A stretch of 39,587 nt of DNA from Bacillota bacterium (GTDB lineage Bacteria > Bacillota > Sulfobacillia > Sulfobacillales > JAIMBI01), in contig JAKATP010000010.1 in the NCBI GenBank assembly GCA_021818685.1, forward strand, positions 1 through 39,587, in the 5' to 3' direction. Below the pieces are notes generated by a model. That model did not search any database. It was not told the DNA's origin and saw only the letters and a program-made list of their open reading frames with translations. Below, one piece after another: positions 1 through 7,142 of the stretch (positions are counted from its first letter, which is position 1; the number at the start of each line of letters is the position of its first letter). The position numbers were made by a program, and so were the translations under genes.

Positions 1-36
1 GGAAGGATAGAGACGATAGCGAGAGGCTTTCCGCAT
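1..36 (-). CDS. TnpB-like protein, N-terminal fragment (runs off left edge)
   Basis: Reading leftwards from an ATG at 36, twelve codons give MRKASRYRLYPS. This matches the usual opening of IS200/IS605-family TnpB (IS1341-type OrfB), which begins Met-x-Lys/Arg-(Ala)-(Phe/Tyr)-(Lys/Arg)-(Tyr/Phe)-Arg-(Leu/Ile)-Tyr-Pro. TnpB is the RNA-guided nuclease of these transposons, with an OrfB N-terminal helix-turn-helix, a RuvC-like core and a zinc ribbon, all outside the window. No good Shine-Dalgarno is visible, and only 36 bases are present, so the gene may be intact or a remnant. The call rests on this short motif alone. Confidence 0.5.
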   Translation of the reverse strand, partial: MRKASRYRLYPS

Positions 37-374
37 GGTTAGCAGGTTCCTATAACGCGCAATCGACCGTCACCGCCTTCGGGGCCTTGAGCCCCTTGGC
101 CGTCGTGCCGGATATCCCCTTGACGGCAGTCAGGGGCTTTACGGTGCACTTTGGTAAGGATGCGGGGACCTAGATGTCTTCAAGGCCCCTTCCCGAGCTG
201 CCCGCACGATAGACCCGTCTTACGGGATTCGCTGGCCGTCGCACGCCTTACCGAGGCGACGACAGATGTGGTAACGTTCACGAAGACGCGAACCACGAAG
301 CTGGCATCGGCTCGCGAAGGCCGGCCGCTGACGAGCAGGGTAGAGCCTCACGCTGCGCAACGGGGGAATCGCTT
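37..374. other. Intergenic stretch without a convincing gene
   Basis: This 338-base stretch lies between the TnpB-like start and the membrane protein at 375. Open frames here (for example 151-378 on the plus strand) have no ribosome binding site and no recognisable motif. It would include the left end of the IS200/IS605-like element if that element is real, but no subterminal hairpin could be assigned by eye. Confidence 0.5.
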
Positions 375-833
375 GTGAGCAGGAACCGCTGGTACATGGT
401 CGCGGCGGTGTGGGGACTCCTCGATGCGGTCGCCGCCATTTTCATCATTCGTCGGCATCACCTCGGTGTCGCGTCTATAGCAGGCCTTGTGGTCGACGTC
501 GTCGCGCTCGCGATCCTGTTTCTCGCCGGTCGGCACGCAAAGGCCGGGGGTCTTCCCGCCTGGCGGGCGGGGCTGACCACCGGCGTGGTGTTCGGGCTCT
601 TTGCTGGATGGTCGAGCTTTTTCGTGCGCATTACCCGGCAGGCACTGGCACCCCGACTTAAGGCATCGGTTTCCTCCGCCGTCATTGACAAGGTGGTGAG
701 AGCGGCCAACTCCCCGCTGGCCCATGTGGCGGGATGGGTCGAGGTCATCATACTCTGGCTCCTGCTCGGCCTCTTGGCCGGCTTTATCGGTGGTCTCGCT
801 GCGCGGGGTCCCACGTCAACCCAGGACGTCTAA
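375..833 (+). CDS. Small integral membrane protein, hypothetical
   Basis: The 152-residue protein starts at GTG. It has about four hydrophobic segments, at residues ~5-25 (YMVAAVWGLLDAVAAIFII), ~30-50, ~64-82 (GLTTGVVFGLFAGWSSFF) and ~120-143 (VEVIILWLLLGLLAGFIGG). A basic, amphipathic stretch after the third segment (RITRQALAPRLKA) precedes a short soluble loop. The architecture resembles small DUF4199-like membrane proteins, but I cannot assign a family or function. It lies upstream of a decayed ABC transporter and could be a leftover of the same locus. It is called real because the hydrophobic pattern is regular and coding-like. Confidence 0.55.
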   Translation: MSRNRWYMVAAVWGLLDAVAAIFIIRRHHLGVASIAGLVVDVVALAILFLAGRHAKAGGLPAWRAGLTTGVVFGLFAGWSSFFVRITRQALAPRLKASVSSAVIDKVVRAANSPLAHVAGWVEVIILWLLLGLLAGFIGGLAARGPTSTQDV

Positions 834-961
834 GCCAGATGCCCGGGTGCGCGGTGGGCGATCGGTCGGCTTGGCCGCCCCACGCTTCAATTCCTTCGAC
901 TCCTTCACGTCTTCAAGTCTTCAATCCCCCCTCCAATTAAGAGGGAGCACGCCTCGGCGGC

Positions 962-1472
962 TTGGCGCTTCACCTGGAGAACGTGTCACGCAGGTATCGT
1001 CGGGGACATCAAGAGGTCCAGGCCCTCTTGGACGTCACCCTCACGGTCCATCCCGGAACGGTGCTCTTAGGTCCCACGGAGGATGGTAAAGCCACGCGGC
1101 TCCATGCGCCGGGCGGCCATTGGGATGGCCGTGGCCGGAATGATGATAGGCGTGGTCATGAGCATGGCAGGCCGGGAGCGTCGTCGGGAGATTGCTGTAT
1201 GGCCGCCGTGGGCGCCCGGTGCCGTGACACTTTTGTACTGTTCTTGGAGGAAGCATGATGAAGGCCCTCGTGGGCGCCGTCATCGGTGCCGTTCTCGGCT
1301 GGGCGCTCTCAGCACTGGGTGCGGTCCGCCTCCACCATCCGGGTCTGTTCGTGGTGCCTCAGTGGCTCACTGGCCCCGGCCTCTGGCTTGCGGTGTCGGG
1401 GCTGTGGCCGATTTCGCGCCCGCCAGTCTGGTGGCACGACTGCGGTCGGTCGACGCTCTGCGTGCAGAGTAA
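962..1472 (+). pseudogene. Decayed MacB/FtsX-type ABC transporter (ATPase start fused to permease end)
   Basis: A recognisable protein is spread over all three frames. Frame one, from TTG 962, reads like the start of a LolD/MacB ATPase (LHLENVSRRYRRG, then VLLGPTEDGKATRLHA), a Walker A whose GPSGSGKST has decayed. A second frame (about 1104-1200) gives a permease helix followed by GRERRREIAV, the conserved loop of FtsX-like permeases. The first frame returns (about 1205-1258) with FVLFLEEA. A third frame (1255-1400) gives ALVGAVIGAVLGWALSALG and WLTGPGLWLAVS. The second frame ends with FAPASLVARLRSVDALRAE, the typical permease C-terminus, at TAA 1470-1472. The ATPase core and most of the permease are missing, so this is an internal deletion plus several frameshifts. 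An ATG with a good ribosome site at 1255 could still yield a short membrane peptide. Confidence 0.7.
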
Positions 1473-1601
1473 GCGCCCGGAGGCGCCCGTTGTCAAGGAC
1501 AGATGCGACCCCACACGGAACGCTGGGGCCGGAGACGTGCCTGACCGGCGACCTGCGGCCGTCCGTCCGGCGGCATAGCCACCGACTCCGGTCGCGAAAG
1601 A

Positions 1602-2888
1602 TCAAGGGGCGCTGGCACTCCCTCGGCTCGTAGGGTCATCCCGGGTGCGGCCCGTCATGAAGGATCGGTTTCGAAGCAGGATAAGACCACTCATCCCCAT
1701 CCAGACCCCTCCGCCCGCGAGGACCGGACCTGGCCCGAGCGCACTTCCGAGGAGAGCTCCGGCGAGGGCCGACAGAGGGCCTGCCGCCCCCTCTATGGCG
1801 CCTAGGATGCCGAAGGTCCGTCCCATCACCTCCGCCGGCACCGTGGCCTGGAAGAAGGCGTTAAAGGCGCTGTTCATCGCCGTCTGGCCGAACCCCGCTG
1901 CCACCATGGCACTGAGGCTCACCCACAAATCATGCGAGAGCCCGAACACCCCGTATGACAGACCCATGAGACTTCCGCATCCGACCATGAGCACCCCCAT
2001 CGAAGACACCCGGCTTAGCCAGGCCGTCGCGAGACCCCCGACGACACTGCCGGCGACCGCGGCCGCCTCCACGATGCCCAAGGTGGCCGGGCCACCATGC
2101 AGCTGCCGAAATACGACGACCGGAAGGAGCGCCAGCACCGCCCCACCGCCGGCTGTGGCGGTGAATAGCCATAAAAGCAGGGAGGACAAGACCCCGTGAG
2201 ACCGGATGGCGAGCCACCCGTCCCGGAGCTCCGCTCGAAAACGCCGGGGACGGCGTGCCGCGGCACGGTCGTTCGGCGGGTCGGGTGGTATCCGGATGAG
2301 CCACAGGGCGGCGATCGAGAAGAGAAACGACCCCACGTCGATAAACAGACTCGCCACCGCGCCCAGGGCGGCCACGATACCCCCACCCACGGCCTGGGCG
2401 AAGAACCCATTGGCCGACCCCACCGAGCGGTAAAGGCCATTGCCGCCGGCCAGATCCTCTCGGGGCAGGATGCGAGACATGACGCTGTGGAACGCGGGGC
2501 CGCCCAGCATCCCGACGCCTGTCATGAGGAGGATCGCAGCATAAATGGGAACCAGACCCAGCGCGTGCCGCATCGCGAGTGCCGCCAGGACCAGGACTAT
2601 GCCCATGTCGACCAAGTCTACGGCCATCATGGTGTGGCGCCTGTCCCAGCGATCCACGAACACCCCGGCCACCGGCCCCGCGACGACAATGGCGAGGCGC
2701 TGCACGGCGGAGAGTAGGGCCGTGTCAAGAACGGAGTGGGTGGCCTCGTACAAAAACCACACCAGGGCGATGGAAAAAATGGCATCACCCCAGTTGGAGA
2801 GGTTCCGTCCCGCCACGAGGGTGACGAAGTTTCGGTTCCGCACGGGAGCCCAGGGGGATCGGATCCCGTCTCCCGCCGAGCTGGCCAT
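1602..2888 (-). CDS. MFS transporter, MFS_3/EntS-type exporter family
   Basis: This is a 428-residue major facilitator protein with about twelve transmembrane helices. The N-terminus (NRNFVTLVAGRNLSNWGD) and the loop between helices 2 and 3 (GVFVDRWDRRHTMMAVDL) match the PF05977 MFS_3 group, which includes the EntS enterobactin exporter and macrolide-efflux-like proteins. These act in the inner membrane as proton-driven exporters of siderophores or drugs. The substrate cannot be told from sequence. Start ATG 2888 is preceded by GGGAG eight bases upstream. The gene stands alone, with the sigma-factor gene upstream on the same strand after a 157-base gap. I am confident of the family, not of the substrate. 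Confidence 0.85.
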   Translation of the reverse strand: MASSAGDGIRSPWAPVRNRNFVTLVAGRNLSNWGDAIFSIALVWFLYEATHSVLDTALLSAVQRLAIVVAGPVAGVFVDRWDRRHTMMAVDLVDMGIVLVLAALAMRHALGLVPIYAAILLMTGVGMLGGPAFHSVMSRILPREDLAGGNGLYRSVGSANGFFAQAVGGGIVAALGAVASLFIDVGSFLFSIAALWLIRIPPDPPNDRAAARRPRRFRAELRDGWLAIRSHGVLSSLLLWLFTATAGGGAVLALLPVVVFRQLHGGPATLGIVEAAAVAGSVVGGLATAWLSRVSSMGVLMVGCGSLMGLSYGVFGLSHDLWVSLSAMVAAGFGQTAMNSAFNAFFQATVPAEVMGRTFGILGAIEGAAGPLSALAGALLGSALGPGPVLAGGGVWMGMSGLILLRNRSFMTGRTRDDPTSRGSASAP

Positions 2889-3045
2889 TTATGGGACTCC
2901 CGTGTTCCGCAAACATGGGACGTGAGGGACAAAGCCTGCCAGGGCTATGTCTGGAAGCGTCCGGTGCCCGTCATCCACTGAGTCGCCCATGTGCATCCTC
3001 CCGACGTATTTCTCGGGAATACATCGGAAAGGGGAGCGAAAAAGT

Positions 3046-4134
3046 TCACGACCAACGGCCGCTTATGTGCGGCGCGTGCGCCAGCGCGGCACCCGATGCC
3101 CACTCGAGGAGCGTATGTCCGTGAATGGACGCCATCCGGTCGGGAAGAGGATGGGCCGCGTCTACGGACATCCCGAGCGGAAGCTCGACGGCAAGGGCCC
3201 CGTCGCTCTCCTCTCCATAGTGGACATCGACCACGAGATCGATCCCGGATCGTCGGCGCTTTAAGCCGGCTGCACTGGCCGTCTCGCTCGCAATATGCTG
3301 GCTCATGTGGAGCGCGCGAGGATCTCCCGGGCGCATCTCGTACGTGAAGTAAGGTCGGCCGGCCATGGTCCGGCGGCGGATGCGGGAAGACAGGTCGCGT
3401 CCGGCACCGTCCACAAACCGCCGGAGCGGCCCGAAGTCGGCGCGAGTGCACCCCCAGTCCCCGGGATGCCAGCCGGCAACCGAAACCGTGCAGTCCATCC
3501 ACAACGAGAGCGAGCTTTCCACCGTCACGCAGGTAGCCTGAAACACCCGGAAGGGTTGACTGCGCGTCCGTATGGTCCGCCAGGCGGCCTGCTCGTCCCT
3601 GCACTGCGGACAGACGGCGACCCCAAGATGCCCGCGCCGAAGATGTTCACAGACCACGTCCTGCCCCTTGACGGCACGACGCCAGTCCTGGAGCCGCCGC
3701 TGGAGCTCGCGACCCTCATAATGAATTCGCGATTTTACCGTCCCGAGCGCGAGCCCATGGGCCAACGCCAGCGTGCCGAGGCTCTCGTCGTCGACGATGC
3801 GCTGCCAGAGGAGGCTTCCTTTTGTCACGCCGCACGCTTCGAGTTCACGGGCGATGCGGTCGGGGTCAGGGTCAGGCATCGGCGTCACCTCGCATGGCGA
3901 CTCTTTCATGACGGCCCATTTCCGCCACCAGTCCGCGATACGCCGGTCTGCCAGGCGGGCGAGAAAAGCTCGCCGGCGTCCCTCCTCCCGGTAGCGGTCA
4001 AATCCGGTCCACAGGGACACTAAGATGTCCTGCCAGACGTCGTCGACGGCTCTCTCTGGCAGTCGGCGTTTGATGCGGGCCCGGAGCCAGCCAGCATCCG
4101 CAGCCAGGAAGGCTTCAAATGAGCCGGGCTCCAT
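3046..4134 (-). CDS. ECF-type RNA polymerase sigma factor with long C-terminal extension
   Basis: The 362-residue protein, from ATG 4134 with GGGAGG about nine bases upstream, has a sigma-70 region 2 at residues ~5-75 (ERAVDDVWQDILVSLW, then RIADWWRKWAV) and a sigma-70 region 4 helix-turn-helix at ~105-150 (LGTLALAHGLALGTVKSRIH). It would direct RNA polymerase to a specific promoter set. Residues ~160-362 are extra: a Cys/His cluster (Cys162, His164, His169, Cys175, Cys178) opens a domain of about 200 residues I do not recognise, rich in beta-like segments. Ordinary ECF factors are about 160-200 residues. No separate anti-sigma gene is adjacent, so the extension may do the sensing in cis. The open frame continues upstream to 4380, but without a ribosome site and with low-complexity composition. 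Confidence 0.72.
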   Translation of the reverse strand: MEPGSFEAFLAADAGWLRARIKRRLPERAVDDVWQDILVSLWTGFDRYREEGRRRAFLARLADRRIADWWRKWAVMKESPCEVTPMPDPDPDRIARELEACGVTKGSLLWQRIVDDESLGTLALAHGLALGTVKSRIHYEGRELQRRLQDWRRAVKGQDVVCEHLRRGHLGVAVCPQCRDEQAAWRTIRTRSQPFRVFQATCVTVESSLSLWMDCTVSVAGWHPGDWGCTRADFGPLRRFVDGAGRDLSSRIRRRTMAGRPYFTYEMRPGDPRALHMSQHIASETASAAGLKRRRSGIDLVVDVHYGEESDGALAVELPLGMSVDAAHPLPDRMASIHGHTLLEWASGAALAHAPHISGRWS

Positions 4135-5026
4135 AGGTTCTCCCTCCCGTCCTATCTGATTCGTCAACGCCTCCGCCCATCTCTTCGTTCCCCTTGAATC
4201 CGGCAGCGGACCGAAGGGCCGGTGTGCTCTCTTCCGCCGGCGCCCGGGGGTCCCGTTGTCCACGAGGGGGCGACGGACGACGGAAAGAGGGCTGACGGGC
4301 TCGGCGGGTGGTCCGGCCTTTGCCGCCGTCGATGTCGCAAAGGCGACGGGCGCCCGGCCGCTTACCGTTGGGCGCGCCATAAAGAAACCGGAGCAGGGTC
4401 GCGCGGCCGTGGCAAGACTGGAGTCGCCGGCGACGGGATCGATGACGACGATTGAACCGACATACCGAACCTGGCAGCCAGGAGCCGAGCAAGATGAGGC
4501 ATGTGGCGCGTTGGTCTAACCGGTCACGCGCCGAAGTGCCGTAACCTTGGGGGTTCGGCGTGCATGGCGGTGAGGCCCACCTGCCCTGGGGGGACCCGGA
4601 CCCACTCTTCATCCCGGGGGATTCTTCCGTGGTCCACCAGCCCGTCTCGTAGGTGGCGGATTCCGAAGTCTCCAATTGTGGCTCCTAAGGGTCTTCTGTC
4701 TGTGATCGCGCGACACCGGCTCGTATCCGGATTGGGCAGCCGTTCGAGGAGAGGGTGTGGGTTGGGGTGCGCCGCGATGAAGGGCGGCTCCGGGAACCCG
4801 GATGCACAAGACGCCGCCGGCCATCTCTGTGGCTATCGAACCCCTCCTGTCAGACGGCCGGCGCTCATCGTGGGCTCGCTCCCATGCCTTCCCGCCGACG
4901 GGCGCGATGTCGTTGGAACGGGCCCGGCTCACGGCACCGCCATGCATAGCGCATGACCTTGGTTACGAGAAGGGGGGCCCGGGCTGTACCAAAACCGGCG
5001 AGGACGGCGCCCTTGAGGGCATGAGC
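4135..5026. other. Region of about 0.9 kb with no supportable gene
   Basis: Open frames occur on both strands but are Arg/Pro-rich, conflict with one another, and show no family motif. The best-placed candidate is a TTG at 4675 (minus) with AGGAG upstream. Its product starts METSESATYETGWW but soon becomes low-complexity and runs into the sigma-factor gene out of frame. This may be decayed DNA or a long regulatory region upstream of the sigma factor. Confidence 0.5.
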
Positions 5027-5242
5027 TTAGGACTCGTCGGGCACGCGCACCACATGCACGGCCACACCGTCCCGCATGAGGCGCCAGATGACGTCGCGCC
5101 CGACATCGTGGGCGTCGGGCCGCCACTCCTCAAGGAGATCGCCGCTTTTTATATCATCTACCCGGATGCCGGGGCCTTTAGGAGGGGACACCTGACCGTA
5201 TTCGCGCGCTTCGCGACCTTGGTAGCGGCGATGCAGATGCAA
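5027..5242 (-). CDS. Small hypothetical protein, 71 residues
   Basis: TTG 5242 follows GGGAGG at an eight-base spacing. The product is basic at the start (HLHRRYQGREAREYGQ) and mixed acidic/hydrophobic later (GIRVDDIKSGDLLEEW, then DVIWRLMRDGVAVHVVRV). It looks like a small soluble alpha/beta protein. I recognise no family. The frame stays open upstream to 5671, but that part is low in coding character. The gene sits alone in an otherwise gene-poor stretch. Confidence 0.4.
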   Translation of the reverse strand: MHLHRRYQGREAREYGQVSPPKGPGIRVDDIKSGDLLEEWRPDAHDVGRDVIWRLMRDGVAVHVVRVPDES

Positions 5243-5811
5243 TAAACCGACCTCCCAGGTTTCATTCAGGACAGTATAAGCAACGCTCCACGCACGAACG
5301 AGGTGGCAAATGCTGAAGAATATCAGAACCCGTCGAAAGCCGGTCGCGAGCCGGCTCGATGGCCGGAAGGGCGACCTCCGAGGATGACAGCCGCCCGTCA
5401 GACGGAACCACCACCGACGGCCGCTCAAAGCCCCCGCTGCCGCCGTGGGCGGCGCCGTGCGTTCCTGACGCCAACCGACAGGACCCGGCCGGCCGGAAGC
5501 AGGTTCCGGATGGTGTCGGCGGCGCACGCGGACCCCCGGGCTCAAAGGAGCCCTGATTCGGGGGACTCGCCGAGGGGAGGCGGTGACACGGGGGACGACG
5601 CGACCTCGCCGCATGCCGCAAATGGGGTCCCGGTGGGCCGAAGGCGGTAAGGTTACCCCTGATATGGACAAAGGACAGCCAGGGCGAGGCGGATAGCGCC
5701 GAGGCTGCCGGCCTATCTCACATGAGACACCGGTGTCTCCACGGACCGGCGGGTTCGCCGCAGTCGCCTTTCGATGCGCTCCTACGCGGGTCCACCGCCC
5801 GCGCGTATTGC
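5243..5811. other. Gene-poor region of about 570 bases
   Basis: Frames open here on both strands (for example 5303-5650 plus and 5262-5621 minus) translate to Pro/Arg/Ser/Gly-rich strings with no ribosome site or motif. Nothing functional is identifiable except possible promoter sequence for the small minus-strand ORF below 5242. Confidence 0.5.
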
Positions 5812-6948
5812 TCAGTCCTCGAGTGTGAAGCCCGGACGGATTTCGAAATCATCGGTAGGCAGGCGCTTCGGGTCCAGGTGTGGGCGCGGGCCTTCCAGTC
5901 CCAGCGCCATCAGACCTGACAGGCGGCCGATGGCGGGGCCGCGCATGACGCCAAACCCATTGTCGCCGCAGGCGACCGCCAGCCGTTCATCGAGGAAGCC
6001 TAAGAGCGGACGCCGGTCGGGTGTCGCGCCCACAGCTCCCGCCCACGAGCTCACGATGTGGGCGCCCTCCCCGGCCGCCACCAGGGCGGGCACGTGCTCG
6101 GCGAGCCCCTCGTGGAAGTCCGGGTCGCCGTTCTGCTCGTAGGTGTCCGGATCGTGCTCCCAAAGCCGCGTGCCGTCTCCGGCCAGCATGGCCCGGGGAC
6201 CATCCGGGACGATGTAGATGTCGGTCGCCAAATCCCACACCATCGGGAAGTGATGCCCGGGCTCGATAGCAAGGGACGCGAGTTGCACCCGGTAAGGGCG
6301 GAGAGGCAGATCATAGCCGGCCGTGGCCACCAGGCGGCGTGTCCAGGCGCCCGCTGCCAAAAGCGCCCGGCGGGCGCGCACAGACTCGCCCGGTCCCTCT
6401 ACGACGACGGCGGAGTCTTCTATCCGAAGCCCGCTCACATGGTATCCCGTACGAAGTGTGAGCCCCCGCGCGCGAGCTTCATCAGCCACGACCTGGCAGT
6501 ATTGGGTCGGGTTCACATGCCAGTCGTTCGGGAGCCAGAGCGCCAGGATGTCCGGGGAGGTGACCGATAGGTCCGGAAACTGGCGGGTAAGGTCGTCGTG
6601 ACCAAGGAGAGTGGCCGGGATGCCGCGTGCCTCGAGACCCTGGGCCCGTGCCTCCAACAAATGGTGGCGCGAAGGGTCGGCCAGGGTCACCATGCCGAGC
6701 CGCTGAAGCATGGTCGCATCCTGCGAATGCTCGCTGGCGGCGGCGTACAGCTGCCGACTCTCCTCGACCCATGCCTGATCTTCTGGATGCCATAAAAGGT
6801 CCGTGACGATGCCGCCGGCTTTGGCGCTGGCTTCAGATCCTACGCCCAGTCGGCTTTCCAACAGAATGACGGAAGCGTTCGCATCCGTCGCGGCGCGGGC
6901 AGCCGAGACCCCCCAGACGCCGCCGCCAATGACTACCAGGTCGTACAC
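5812..6948 (-). CDS. FAD-dependent oxidoreductase, DAO family (glycine/D-amino-acid oxidase-like)
   Basis: The 378-residue protein opens with the dinucleotide-binding motif VIGGGVWGVSAA (residues ~6-17) followed by an acidic end of beta-2 (LLES), typical of PF01266 oxidases. The C-terminal part has WAGAVGATPDRRPLLG and ACGDNGFGVMRGPAIG, the conserved flavin-contacting segment of sarcosine, glycine and D-amino-acid oxidases or dehydrogenases. It would oxidise a secondary or primary amine or amino acid to an imine in the cytoplasm. GTG 6948 is preceded by AAGGGG at a six-base spacing. It is transcribed divergently from the ThDP enzyme at 7143, and the shared 190-base interval carries a 10-bp inverted repeat. 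The substrate is unknown. Confidence 0.85.
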   Translation of the reverse strand: MYDLVVIGGGVWGVSAARAATDANASVILLESRLGVGSEASAKAGGIVTDLLWHPEDQAWVEESRQLYAAASEHSQDATMLQRLGMVTLADPSRHHLLEARAQGLEARGIPATLLGHDDLTRQFPDLSVTSPDILALWLPNDWHVNPTQYCQVVADEARARGLTLRTGYHVSGLRIEDSAVVVEGPGESVRARRALLAAGAWTRRLVATAGYDLPLRPYRVQLASLAIEPGHHFPMVWDLATDIYIVPDGPRAMLAGDGTRLWEHDPDTYEQNGDPDFHEGLAEHVPALVAAGEGAHIVSSWAGAVGATPDRRPLLGFLDERLAVACGDNGFGVMRGPAIGRLSGLMALGLEGPRPHLDPKRLPTDDFEIRPGFTLED

Positions 6949-7016
6949 GTCGCACCCCTTTTTGCGGCCGCGATCCCAGCCGGCTGACTTCAGTCTCGCA
7001 TGCTTCCGGTCTCAGT

Positions 7017-7069
7017 CAAACGGCCACACGACCTCACCCTGGATAAAGGATAGAGGGGATGGCCGTTTG
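7017..7069. repeat. Perfect 10-bp inverted repeat in divergent intergenic region
   Basis: CAAACGGCCA (7017-7026) and its exact reverse complement TGGCCGTTTG (7060-7069) are separated by 33 bases. They lie between the divergent oxidase (start 6948) and ThDP-enzyme (start 7143) genes. The arrangement fits a dimeric-regulator operator pair or an RNA stem in the leader of the plus-strand gene. No run of T follows, so it is not an obvious terminator. Confidence 0.5.
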
Positions 7070-7142
7070 GGTCTGCGGCAGGGTCTCCTCGCCGCGGATG
7101 TGAAGCTAGAATAGAAGAGTCTTGCCGGAAAGAGGGGAGTCC

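Noticed and set aside
4135-4380. N-terminal extension of the sigma factor up to 4380
   Set aside because: The extra 82 residues are low-complexity, and ATG 4134 has the only good ribosome site and matches the usual start of region 2.
4115-4675. 186-codon minus-strand frame with AGGAG before TTG 4675
   Set aside because: The ribosome site is good and the first ~20 residues look protein-like, but the rest is Arg/Pro-rich low complexity and runs into the sigma-factor gene out of frame. It may be a remnant.
5243-5811. Open frames on both strands in the gap left of the FAD oxidase
   Set aside because: Pro/Arg/Ser-rich composition, no ribosome sites, no motif.
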